Positions 32,751-43,338 of a stretch of 64,000 nucleotides of DNA are shown piece by piece; the stretch's first letter is position 1, and the number at the start of each line of letters is the position of its first letter. Both the position numbers and the translations under genes were made by a program. The DNA comes from Liolophura sinensis (Eukaryota; Mollusca; Polyplacophora; Chitonida; Chitonidae): contig NC_088296.1 in assembly GCF_032854445.1 (NCBI RefSeq), forward strand, positions 9,834,706-9,898,705, written 5' to 3'. The notes below the pieces were generated by a model, which did not search any database, was not told the origin of the DNA, and saw nothing but the letters and a program-made list of their open reading frames with translations.

Positions 32751-33058
32751 GAGTGAGCGAGTGCTTGGGATTTAACGTTGTACTTAACAATTTTTCAGTC
32801 ATATGATGACGAAGATATCCTTAGAGCGCATGTAATGTGCCTCATTGTTGCGGGACGGATATCCACCGCTCTTTTATCTAGTGCCTTACTGAAGGCAAGT
32901 AAGCCGCCTCCCCTGAGCCATTATACTGATACCGGTCAATCAGTTGTTGCACTATCCCCTTCATGCTAAATGCCAAGCGAAGAAATTACGACTTTCTCTT
33001 TTAAATTCTATGGTGTGACTTGAAGCGGACGCTCAACCAACTGAGCTATTGGGGCCGG
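32751..33058 (-). mobile_element. Full-length SINE family B (in TRIM intron 2)
   Basis: On minus: tRNA-like head (ccaatagctcagttggttga, ggtgagcgtccgcttcaag-like), a body with tatactgataccggtc and atccaccgctcttttatcta on plus, then a tail with the cagtcatatgatgacgaag complement and short cactcac-like end. It shares its body with 36715, 51066 and 54164. tRNA-derived; no published name assigned. Confidence 0.85.
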
Positions 33059-33499
33059 TCCCCATCACATATGTGGAGTACGTATATACAATATAGATAT
33101 TATGACAGCGTATGTTCGGCGATGATGTATCTAGTGGAGTTGCCAGAGGTGGGCATATCGCATGCGTGTCACTGAAAAGAGAGTCATAATAATGATATGA
33201 TAGTCTAATTAGATAAATCAGAAAGAGGTAAATAGACCTCATGCAAATGAATCCCCGCATCAGTCAGTGCATTACTCTTTTTAAGTTCTTGTTAAAAAAT
33301 CGTCGCTGTTCAGTTTAACTCTTTAAATGTAATCTACACATATATAATATGTGACAGAATAGAGATGTATCAAGACTAGATAATTAACAGCTGTATGTTT
33401 TCTGGATCTGCGAATGATAGCAATAATTTACATGCGCAAAATGAGTCACCAAGTATGCAATAAATCACAAGTTGACCAAGTGTCATCAAAACTACCAAC

Positions 33500-33595
33500 C
33501 TGTATCTTATTGTACAGCCTTGTAACTCCTGACAGTGATTCTTTAGTTTCTTGTAGCACTTTCTCAAGTTCACTAGTCTTGTTCAAAAAAGCTGG
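33500..33595 (-). CDS. TRIM gene, exon 2: 96-base coiled-coil exon
   Basis: Acceptor ttacag|CC at 33596 and donor ATACAG|gttggt at 33499. Exactly 96 bases in phase 0, coding FLNKTSELEKVLQETKES and VTRLYNKIQ, a coiled-coil start. The length matches the 96-base exon typical of TRIM genes. Confidence 0.88.
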
Positions 33596-33992
33596 CTGTA
33601 ATGGAAAAGATGCTACATTACAAAATCCACTTTTTAAGCGACTCATTACAGTACAAGACAAAAAGCCCCATTCTTCACCATAGATTACAAACTATGGTCA
33701 ATATATAGTTCCAAATCATGACATATTTATATTGATTATAGACCTATATACTAGCGTGGTGCACGATTTAGATTGTGATTTAAGTCATTCGCTTAGAACA
33801 TTCTTGCGTCTTTCTAACATCATTGAAAACTGTTTACTACTTTGCATCATTCCAAAGTAATTTTGAACTTACACAATTTCTTAGTTTTTCGTGGTTCGTA
33901 ATAATCATTGTGTTGGAAACTGACCTTACAATTAATAACTCAGAACATCCATTTGGTTGTTGGCTGATATACAAGTGTCTTTTTCGCATTAC

Positions 33993-34665
33993 CTTGTCAA
34001 TATTCAGCTGCAGATGGTATATCCCGCATAGCATGTGCCGCATGGTCAACCACACACCCCATACAGATCACCATCCGGCATGGGATACAGTACAAGCCAA
34101 ATGGCTGACCATGTCTCGCACATGACGCTTGCTGACTTGACTGTTCATCCCTGCTGCTGGTCTGTCGCTGTGAGGTTTCCTGTGAGAGGTACTCCACGGA
34201 CGAAATCAGCCGGTGACGTTTCATAGCCCCCCTCATGGGATGACAAGAAACCAGACAGTCTTTACAATACAGAAAACAACAGTCGGTACAAAACTTGACA
34301 GCTTTAGCCTGATTATCATCCTCACACAGAGAACAATAAGGGATGTCATCCTCAGCCTCCAGAGCAGAAGAGAACCTCTCCACTATTTCTGTCAGATGAA
34401 AGTTGAGAGGCAGACCAGCCACACCTTCTCTCCCCAGACTGGTTGGTGTCCGACATACAGGGCATGAGATCAGCTGGTGAACACCCTCACTCCCCGTGCT
34501 ACAGGAGACCCCATCTGCCTGTCCAGGTTTAGACTTGTCAGCATACACACCAATACACTCCCTGCAAAAACTGTGCTGACAAGGTAACGTTACTGGTCTC
34601 CGGAATGTTTCTACACATATCGGACATGTGAGAACCTCTTCACGATTTTCCTTGCTTTCAGCCAT
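33993..34665 (-). CDS. TRIM gene, exon 1: RING finger and two B-boxes, apparent frameshift at the 3' end
   Basis: E3 ubiquitin-ligase module. ATG at 34663-34665, MAESKENREEVLTCPICVET. RING C3HC4: LTCPIC, LPCQHSFCREC and ISCPVCR (about residues 13-75). B-box 1-like: YCSLCEDDN, KFCTDCCFLYCKDC then CH and RH. B-box 2: CARHGQPFGLYCIPC, ICMGC, DHAAH (about residues 180-212). The donor CAAG|gtaatg (33992) needs phase 0 to join exon 2, but the RING frame stops in TGA just before it (33997-33999), so a net one-base change lies within the last dozen codons. The downstream frame to the donor is short. Cytoplasmic ligase or scaffold is inferred from the family. Upstream non-coding exons were not identified. 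Confidence 0.88.
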
Positions 34666-34669
34666 TACA

Positions 34670-35499
34670 CGCTCGGTTTTTCACTGAAATAAAACCAGAT
34701 AATTACTTAGACTGGTACCAATACAGGTCCTCCCCATTTACGAAAATATAAAACTTCAACGCACTACACAGTCTCCATCTTCCAACAACATATGGGGTAC
34801 AGTATTTTTTGTCGCTATTGCTGAAGAAGCATTACTATACATATGGTATATGAGAGTTTGAGCACCTCGCTTCCCTGAGAGGAAATAACTACTTAGTTAG
34901 ACATTTGACGATTCTGGCAATTATCATGTATCAGACATTTTTTTGACAAACATCTGGTCAAGCCAATTTGGCCAGACGTGTTTGCACACCTTTATACAGC
35001 TCCATCCATGGATAGCAGATTGGTGTGTGAAAATGAGAGTCTGCTGATTTAAAGGTAAGACCAGCCAATTAACAAACACCTTCAACAGAAATGGTGGGAC
35101 TTCAGGTGTAAGTTAATTGAAGGAAGCATGGCCCTGTATGATAATCGAGTCAAACGTCTGGACTACAGTGGTAGTGAAGAGAACCAGACATAATATGATA
35201 ATCAGGGCGAATGTCTAAAGTTTCTCTATCTGAAAAAACTTGTAAGAGGTCAACCTCTTTTACCTTCCAGTGTTTTATTGTGTTATTGTGAGGAACCACA
35301 GGAGTACAAAGTACAACAGTGCCGCTGTATCGTGCGACTAAGACTGATAAAACACACAATGTTTAAATCGTTGTTTAAACTGTAAGTGCTGACTTGGTTG
35401 CGCACCAGAAATGTGACATACATGTACATGTCTACACAGATACAGGGCTTCTGCTATCGCAACTGTACAATACAAAGACAACCTAAGACAGATATGTAA
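34670..35499. other. Upstream region of the TRIM gene
   Basis: No gene recognised. Promoter elements could not be assigned with confidence. Confidence 0.4.
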
Positions 35500-35557
35500 G
35501 CTGTCCACTGTAGAAGTGGGTTAGTGTCGACACTAACCCACTTCTACAGTGGACAGC
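35500..35557. repeat. 58-bp perfect palindrome inside a longer imperfect one
   Basis: Arms 35500-35528 and 35529-35557 are exact reverse complements, centred on gtc|gac. Outside them, about 40 more bases on each side still pair imperfectly (for example aacctaagacagatatg against tatctgctccttcaggtt). Confidence 0.95.
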
Positions 35558-36010
35558 CTCTACTTATCTGCTCCTTCAGGTTGTCTATGTATCTGTCCTG
35601 CTGGCTAAGATGTGTCAAGTTACACCCTAAATTACCTGTGATCCTCGGGGAAGCTGTAATGTCTGCTGTGTGTGGCGTTTATACTACATATAGTCACTTC
35701 ATGCATAAATATACATCTGGGTGCTTATAAAATGATTACGGGGAAGGTCGCTTATATACAAGTGTTTATATCTGGTTCAGGCGGACAAGCGTGGTAAACA
35801 AAGTACACAAGTAAGCAAATTAACAAACAGCGATGCCTGGTTGGGTTGTCCCGGCTTTGTATACCACGGGCCACACGTCACTACCAGTAATCGACCTTCA
35901 GCATAACAGGGTCAGCCCTAAAACTGAATGTTGACAGGCCAAAATAGCTGCCAGCTAAGCTAGTACTTTTTAAAAATTGGACTTTTCAGCAACCGGGACG
36001 ACTACTTAGC

Positions 36011-36444
36011 TCACAGTTGGACAGAATAAAATATAGAGTATATGAAACCACTGTCATAAATGGTGTTGAAATCTGGGCACTGTGTAAGTCCGTTTTGCTG
36101 TTCTACAGATATACAGTTTAGCAACAAGTAAAACTCACCGAAAAGGTCGAATTTCTGATATCTTTTACTGGAGGTAACACAGGGAGTCTTAATATATACA
36201 CAGTTGATAAAATATCTATAACACAGTTCCTGCAGAGCCCAATATACGCCTTTGAAGTTCTGCTTCTTTCCCGTCCTATGTACAAATTCACCGGAACTGG
36301 CTGGCACGGGAACTTCTTCCGAAACCACAAAAAAGTAGTCTCGTCAAACCAGCTTTCCAGCGGCCACCACTGAGTATGAAACACGTCGTGACCCATATTC
36401 AATTGATCCCAGAAATAAATATTCCTCAAATGTCGCTTTGACAT
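36011..36444 (-). CDS. Hypothetical overlapping ORFs, possible exon
   Basis: Two ORFs overlap in different frames: 36118-36444 (MSKRHLRNIYFWDQLNMGHD, aromatic-rich) and 36011-36328 (VPVPASSGEFVHRTGKKQNF). Composition is less A/T-biased than the flanks, and the first has a codon-like Trp/Phe-rich pattern. I recognise no domain. It could be a first exon of a minus-strand gene or chance. Nothing in the flanks ties it to the TRIM gene 1.5 kb downstream. Confidence 0.2.
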
Positions 36445-36714
36445 TCTGTAACAGTATGGAAAGCAGGAACGTCACGTGCGCATGCATGTTTACTGAAATT
36501 CGGTTAAAAAATTAGGAAAATCTCTAAAGGCACGAGGGGGGTGGGGGCGTTATATTCCAGTTTTATGATCATTTTAATACCATAAACGGTGCATGTATAG
36601 GGGTGTGATATTCATTGAAAGGTATAACAGTTTGAGCTATTCATTTTTGGTCAATACAGAAAGTTCGCATGATTAGGTAATATTGGTCTTTTGCCAAAGA
36701 AATCCAGTACCGGT

Positions 36715-37052
36715 AAAGCAAAGTTGGTAGAGCGTCCGCTTCGCAGGCGGTCAATCCTGGGTCGGGTCACACCTAAGACTTTAAAAGAGGAACTTGTACC
36801 TTCCTCGCTTCGTTTTCAGACTGATGGGGACAGTGCAACGACTGGTTGACTTGCATCCGTAAAATTGCTCAGGTGGTGCGGCTTACTTGCCTCCGGTATG
36901 GCGTCTCAGTGAAGCAGCACTAGATAAAAGAGCGGTGGAAATCCGTCCTGCAACAAGGAGGCACATTACATGCACTCTAAGGATTCCTTCGTTGTCATAT
37001 GACTGAATAATTGTTATGTACGACATTAAACCCCAAGCACGTTGCTGACTGG
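36715..37052 (+). mobile_element. Full-length SINE family B
   Basis: Head gttggtagagcgtccgcttc, B-box-like gggtcgggtcacacc, then the attacatgcactctaaggat body and catatgactgaataattg tail. The usual (CACT)n end is replaced at the 3' edge. Confidence 0.88.
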
Positions 37053-37199
37053 CTGAAAAGGTCAACGCAGTCATCCAGAGATCGTGGCTTAATATAACAG
37101 TCCTATTTGTTGCACTGCGTTGATGTACCTATACTCAAAAAAAGAAACTGTTTATTTCAAAAGAAACTCTGTTGTCTGAGTGATGGGAAGATGTATGTC

Positions 37200-37293
37200 T
37201 GGATATATAAGACACCCACGACCATCCGCATGCAGGTTGCTGACAGACCTTCACTCGTACGCCCGGAGAGGAGGCAAGCATGGTCGAGCTGGA
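37200..37293 (-). mobile_element. SINE family A fragment
   Basis: Body segment from cccacgaccatccgcatgca to gtcgagctgga; both ends missing. Confidence 0.8.
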
Positions 37294-37308
37294 GTGATGC
37301 TAGAATGT

Positions 37309-37572
37309 ATATTTATTTATTTATTTGATTGGCGTTTTACGCCTTACTCGAGAATGTTTCACTTATACGACGGCGGCCAGGAATATGGTGGGAGGAAAAC
37401 GGGCACAGCCCGGGGGAAACCCACGGCCATCTGCAGGTTTCTGTCGAACCTTCCCACTTTAGACCGGAGAGGAAGCCAGCATGAGCTGGACTTGAACTCA
37501 CAGCGACCGCGTTGGTGAGAGGCTCCTGGGTCATTACGCTGCGATAGCGCGCTAACCAACTGAGCCAAGGCG
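37309..37572 (-). mobile_element. Full-length SINE family A
   Basis: From (ATTT)n and gattggcgttttacgcc to the head complement gcgctaaccaactgagccaa. Confidence 0.92.
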
Positions 37573-37800
37573 CTAGAATGTATATTCTGTTACAATTACA
37601 ACGTAGTGTAATTATAACATGGTGTGCTATATATTAAAACATCGTATCCTGTTAGTCTGATACAACCTTTACCTTAAATTAATAGAATATGTGAATATTT
37701 AAGAGAATTATCTGTTGCAACGAAAGAATAACACACTGTAATAACAAAATACATCATAGCATCACTCAGACAACAGACTTTCTGTTATAGATTTAACGGA

Positions 37801-38359
37801 TTATTTTTTGGAGAGCACTATATAAAACATGGAAGCATTGGGCTATATACAATGGAGAAACCGTTCTGATTACTAAGCGTCTGTTTATCATTGAAGCTCA
37901 TCTAATTTGACATAATCGAAATGCCATGCCGTGATCCATCATTCATTTTCTGCATACCAGCTGCATTTGGCTCGATATGACAGCGCCGGATGTTCTCTGT
38001 CATATACATGCAGTATGGGATGAGTCACGAGCGCGACTCTACACGGACATCCAGTCCAGCGTTTCCAGAACAGCTTTTATAAATGACTTGCGATTTGGTT
38101 TTATTGTACTTGTATTGTATCGTGGGGCCACCCTCTCAAAGATATCGTATTTGTACGATACCGCACATACAGGACAATGGTACGTTAATAGCGACGTACA
38201 AAATATCGCACGACACATTAATGTACGATGGGAAAATGTTACACGCCGCTGTATATAGCTCCGCTTGCATCCGCGTTGAGCGTGTATGCAGTTGTATAAA
38301 GGTGGACCGGAGGGATAAAACAGATACTAAAGGCTGTTCAGCACAACCTTCTGGCTATA
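37801..38359. other. Non-coding stretch with small tgcgatac/atcgta hairpins
   Basis: No gene. Around 38140 atcgtatttgtacgat forms a short hairpin. Confidence 0.4.
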
Positions 38360-38552
38360 ATATTTATTTATTTATTTATTTGATTGTTGTTTTACGTCGT
38401 ACTCAAGAATATTTCACCTATACGACTACGGCCAGCATTATGGTGGGTGGAAACCGGGCAAAGCCCGGGGGGAAACCCAAGACCATCCGCAGGTTGCCGA
38501 CAAACCTTCCCACGTACGATCGGAGAGGAAGCCAGCATTAGCTAGACTTTGG
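38360..38552 (-). mobile_element. SINE family A, head-less copy
   Basis: (TTTA)n, ttgttttacgtcgtactcaa tail and cagcattatggtgggtggaa body, ending at gaagccagcattagctagac; the tRNA head is absent. Confidence 0.9.
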
Positions 38553-38721
38553 CTATAGTAAATACACATGTACAATGCTGTTGATTCGTATTGTAAAGCA
38601 ACCAACACAATGGGTGACCATTCCAACCTTTTGTGACCCGGTCCTAATCTATGCAGGGTATTGTTCATCCCTGTATTTGCGAAAAAGTCTGTAGTATGTA
38701 AACTGGATCGCTAAAAACATT

Positions 38722-39200
38722 ATTCTGTTAAATTTATGTTTGTTGTCTAAGTGATGTTTGAATCCTTTCTTTTATTTTTATATATTTATTTGATTGGTGT
38801 TTTACGCCGTACTCAAGAATATTTCACTTATACGACGGCGGCCAGCATTATGGTGGGGAGAAACCGGATAGAGCCCGGAGGAAACCCACGACGTTGCTGG
38901 AAGACCTTCCCACTAACGGCCGGAGAGGAAGTTAGCATGAGCTGGACTACAACTCACAGAGACCGCATTGGTGAGAGCCCTCTGGGTCATCACGCTGCGC
39001 TAGCGTGCTAACCAACTCAGCCACGCAGGCGCCTGTATTCTTTAAAACACAATGCTGTGTCATATTTCTGTTAGTCTAATAGAATGGTTATGTTGAATTA
39101 ACAGAATATGGACGTTATACTTAACAGAATAATCTGCTGCAATAAAAGAATATATTCTAGAATCACTCAGGTAACATACATTGTTAAATTTAACAGATCA
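38722..39200. mobile_element. MITE-like element, copy 2, carrying a SINE
   Basis: Left end ttctgttaaatttatgtttg then ttgtctaagtgat (38723-38754); right end complement aatcactcaggtaacataca then ttgttaaatttaacag (39161-39196). About 33-base inverted ends; the interior repeats ttaacagaatatgg-type words. A SINE occupies 38779-39033. Confidence 0.7.
38779..39033 (-). mobile_element. SINE family A, near full length
   Basis: From tatttatttgattggtgttt to the head complement gctaaccaactcagccacgc; a short deletion in the body. Confidence 0.92.
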
Positions 39201-39464
39201 ATTTTTTTTGTCTATTCTTTGCACAATAACAAGGGTCAAGTCAGCTTTGAGCCAAGCCGCCATTACACGGGAATGCACTGATAGTCCGAATGTTGACTCG
39301 CATTTCGTATGTATTGACTCAGTATTTCGATTCGTTCATTCGTTCAAATATACGTACATATGTAAGTTTAAGCACAGCGAGACGAAATATTGAGTCAAAA
39401 TGATATTTTCTTCAGTGTTTGGAGTTTGGATTTCATTGCACTATGTGGCCTTATTTATCTTTGA

Positions 39465-39625
39465 TTTATTTATTTGATTAATATGTAACACCTTATTCAA
39501 GACCTATTTCACTATATGACAGCGGTCAGCTTTATGGTTGGAGGAAATCGGTCAGAGAGAAACCCATGACCATCAGTAGGTTGCCGAAAGACCTTCGCAT
39601 GTACATGTACGATCGGGGAGGAAGC
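39465..39625 (-). mobile_element. Degenerate SINE family A running into a satellite
   Basis: Tail and body are recognisable (atttatttatttgattaat, gacagcggtcagctttatgg, accatcagtaggttgccgaa) up to ggggaggaagccatcatt, where the 25-bp array starts. Confidence 0.85.
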
Positions 39626-41150
39626 CATCATTAATTAAATTAGAAGATGTCAGCATGAACAGAATTAGAGGAAGTCAGCATGAAACGATCGTAGAAGAAG
39701 CCAGCATGAATTGAATTGGAGGAAGTCAGCATGAACTGAATTAGAGGAAGCCAGCATGAACTGAATTAGAAGATGCCAGCATGAACTGAATTAGAAGATG
39801 CCAGCATGAACTGAATTAGAGGAAGTCAGCATGAAACGATCGTAGAAGAAGCCAGCATGAATTGAATTGGAGGAAGTCAGCATGAACTGAATTAGAGGAA
39901 GCCAGCATAAACTGAATTAGAGGAAGCCAACGTGAAACGATCGTAGAGAAGTCAGCATGAACTGAATTAGAAGAAGCCAGAGTAAACTGAATTAGAGGAA
40001 GCCAACATGAAAAGAATTAGAAGAAGCCGGCATGAACTGAATTAGAAGAAGTCAGCATAAACTGAATTAGAGGAAGTCAGCATGAACTGAATTAGAAGAA
40101 GCCAGTGTAAACTGAATTAGAAGAAGCCAACATGAAATGAGTTAGAAGAAGCCAGCATGAAGTGAATTAGAAGAAGTCAGCATGAACTGAATTAGAGGAA
40201 GTCAGCTTGAACTGAATTAGAAGAAGCCAACATAAACTGAATTAGAGGAAGCCAACATGAACTGAATAAGAAGAATTCAGCATGAACTGAATTAGAAGAA
40301 GCCAGCATGAAGTGAATTAGAGGAAGTCAGCATGAACTGAATTAAAGGAAGTCAGCATGAACTGAATTAGAAGAAGCCAACATGAAATGAATTAGAGGAA
40401 GCCAACATGAACTGAATTAGAAGAAGCCGGCATGAACTGAATTAGAAGAAGTCAGCATGAACTGAATTAGAAGAAGTCAGCATGAACTGAATTAGAAGAA
40501 GCCAACATGAAATGAATTAGAGGAAGCAACATGAACTGAATTAGAAGAAGCCGGCATGAACTGAATTAGAAGAAGCCAGTATAAAGTGAATTAGAAGAAG
40601 CCGGCATGAACTGAATTAGAAGAAGCCAGCATAAACTGAATTAGAAGATGCCAGTATGAACAAAATTAGAGGAAGCAAGCATGAAACGATCGTAGAAGAA
40701 GCCAGCATGAATTGAATTGAAGGAAGTCAGCATGAACTGAATTAGAGGAAGCCAGCATGAAACGATGGTAAAAGAAGTCAGCATGAACTGAATTAGAAGA
40801 AGCGAGCATGAACTGAATTAGAAGAAACCAGTGTAAACTGAATTAGGGGAAGCCAACATGGAATGAATTAGAAGAAGCCGGCATGAACTGAATTAGAAGA
40901 AGTCAGCATGAACTGAATTAGAGGAAGTCAGCATGAACTGAATTAGAAGAAGCCAGCATGAACTGAATTAGAGGAAGCCAGCATGAACTGAATTAGAAGA
41001 AGCGAGCATGAACTGAATTAGAAGAAGCCAGTGTAAACTGAATTAGAGGAAGCCAACATGAAATGAATTAGAAGAAGCCGGCATGAACTGAATAAGAAAA
41101 CGTCAGCATGTACTGAATTAGAAGAAGCCAGCATGAAGTGAAGTAGAGGA
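39623..41150. repeat. 25-bp satellite, about 60 units
   Basis: Consensus unit agcatgaactgaattagaag plus aagcc (25 bases), with ag/gg and catg/cata variants. A higher-order variant with aaacgatcgtagaagaagcc recurs at about 39676, 39832, 39933 and 40684. The unit resembles the SINE segment gaggaagccagcatgagctg just upstream. Confidence 0.95.
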
Positions 41151-42389
41151 ATATGTGTATTTGTTTTGGACTCGTGGTACAGTAGTATATACATTTGGTG
41201 GTGCATATACTATATACATATAAGTTCACAATAACTTTAGCATGGAGATTGCCAGGTTTATATACAAGTAGAACTGTATAGGCAACCGGGCAGATATAGA
41301 GTTAGCAAGAATGCCTTAGATCAAATCTTTATATTAATGAATAAATAAATATTTCTGTATTCTTTTTTCTCAGTAGGCCCTGTGCAGCAGACTTCACTGA
41401 ATGATTCTTTTTTCCAGAGCATTTTGTTTTCCCTAGATAGATTTACCGGCTCCAGGATATAGGCCTACACATGCATACGAACTTTCAGAACTGTCAATCA
41501 AGAACACGCAATTGGCCAATCATAAACAGTATTGTCATGACATCACAACTGTCTTCCCTGGGAATGGAATGAAAAGTAACGTCATGAGAAGGGGTGGTGC
41601 GGCACCGGATACGTTGGATCCATCCACTGACATTGTTCATGGATGTCATCGATATACAGAATTTTAGTGCGCATGCATAAGCATCATAGTTTGGTCAGAT
41701 TTGCTTTTTTTTTTAGACCAACCCGGATTAGCCATTTTCATGATTTGCCAACGTAAATATAATCATTACAGCTTTAGTGTGAACACTGGCGGACATGTTG
41801 TATAGCTTGAATTCGTGGGAAAAGCTGGACAAAGTCTATCTGATATAACCCAAATGTACCCCATGACATTGCTGTTAAACTGACATGTTTTTTTGTTGTT
41901 GTTTTTTTTTCAACCTAAAAGCTAAAAACGTTATAATCGACGTGTTGGTAAAATTGTATGTCCTATCAATCTGTAATATCCTATGCATTGAATACATATG
42001 ATTCCCCACACTGATAAATCGAGACACACGAAAATACTTAATTGTTCGAATTAGACTGGAACATACAACTTAGGATATCTACCAACTCCATTAACTATCC
42101 AACAGCCAGTTGGGGTCGACTCGCTTTGTTAGAGTGCAGTTATATATGCTCTGGAAAACATGTAATAAATATTTAAGGTAAAAAAAAAAATTGAAAATGA
42201 TCAGCCATAGTCAATGGAACGACTTCCAAAAAGAATTTTATTATTTATCCACGGCACTTATTTTATTACCCCATAAATAAAAATGATTGAATTCTATGGT
42301 GTCATAGCACATAATTTTACATGAAATGAAAAAAAAAGTCATGCATACGGACTACTAACACATTTACTCATCGTTATACGTCCATTCCT
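41151..42389. other. A/T-rich non-coding stretch
   Basis: No gene or repeat family recognised. Confidence 0.5.
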
Positions 42390-42616
42390 GCGGTGACTGA
42401 GTTCAAGTCCAGTTCATGCTGGCTTCCTTTTTGGCCGTATGTGGGAAGGTCTTTCAGCAACCTGCGGATGGTCGTGGATTTCCCCCAGGCTCTGCCCGGA
42501 TTCCCCCACCATAATGCTGGCCACCGTCGTATAAGTGAAATATTCTTGAGTGCGGCGTAAAACACCAATCAGATAAATAAATAAATAAACAAATAAATAA
42601 ATGAATAAATAAATAC
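42390..42616 (+). mobile_element. SINE family A, head partly missing
   Basis: From ctgagttcaagtccagttca to gagtgcggcgtaaaacacca and (AAAT)n. Confidence 0.9.
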
Positions 42617-42831
42617 GTCCATTCCCTTTCCAACTTCGTTAGTTTACAGGCTCTTCCATTCAACAGTTAGCTCATTTTCAATCCCATATAAATCAGTTCA
42701 TTATACATGTATTCTTGATGATAACTGTGTAAACAAACCAAACCAAATTGTCCAAAATCAAAGGAAGTTGATGAATTTATTTCACAAATTAACTGATACC
42801 CGGTTCTCAGTGAATATCAATACATATTTTT

Positions 42832-42922
42832 ATTTATTTTCTTTTTGACTTGAATTGCTGTTTGACGCCTTCTTACTCAAGAATGTTTAAGTTATACAAT
42901 GGCCGTCAGTAATGAATGCCAC
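42832..42922 (-). mobile_element. SINE family A, old tail fragment
   Basis: Degenerate gctgtttgacgccttcttac, tcaagaatgtttaagttata and atggccgtcag. Confidence 0.6.
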
Positions 42923-43200
42923 TAAAAGGGTGAAAAGTGTAGAAGTGTCTATTCAATTTCATTACCGCTGTATAAGTTTTTTTTTCTTTTAAAGTTGATC
43001 AATTCGTGTTAGTAAAACGAGCCTATCTGATTTTTGTTGTTGCTTCTTTTTTTCTTTTTTTCCCCGATTTTAATTAATTAATTAATCTATTTATTTGCTC
43101 TGGAAAACTGCAGAATACAAATTAATGCAAACAGTACTGCGATCGGAGCTGCCAGCTGCTTCAGGTGCTAAAAGTACATCAGATCCTGACCCCCTCACTA
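42923..43200. other. A/T-rich stretch before Smad4
   Basis: T-rich tracts and no coding signal. Confidence 0.5.
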
Positions 43201-43338
43201 TGGAGCCTCATCCCGGAAGACCTCATAAGACATTCGCGGACATGCGCAAACTCCTATTTTGATTTCACTCGCGCCAGAAAATGGAGTTACTGTTTGGGTG
43301 AATTTTATCGAATTTTGGAGGTTTGAGGCCTTCTGAGG
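43201..43338 (+). other. Smad4: Probable Smad4 non-coding first exon (5' UTR)
   Basis: A less A/T-rich block ending in a strong donor, gaggccttctgagg|gtaagt at 43338/43339. It lies 5.5 kb upstream of the coding start with no nearer candidate. There is no ORF in it. The transcription start is not resolved; the left edge is arbitrary. Confidence rests on the donor and position only. Confidence 0.35.

Larger units (their letters stand above)
37135..37800. mobile_element. MITE-like element, copy 1, carrying SINE insertions
   Basis: Inverted ends: ctctgttgtctgagtgatg (37167-37185) and its complement atcactcagacaacag (37761-37776), extended imperfectly to about 40 bases. The interior repeats aatagaatatgtg and cacactgtaataac resemble copy 2 at 38722. 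SINE pieces are inserted at 37200 and 37309. Confidence 0.65.

Noticed and set aside
36011-36444. First exon of the TRIM gene
   Set aside because: The TRIM coding start with its own ATG is at 34665 and no splice link was found; kept only as a low-confidence hypothetical ORF.
36715-36800. Possible tRNA gene
   Set aside because: It is the head of a family B SINE, repeated at 33058 and 51066.
39623-41150. CRISPR-like or protein-coding repeat
   Set aside because: Simple 25-base satellite with no spacers; the frame does not stay open.
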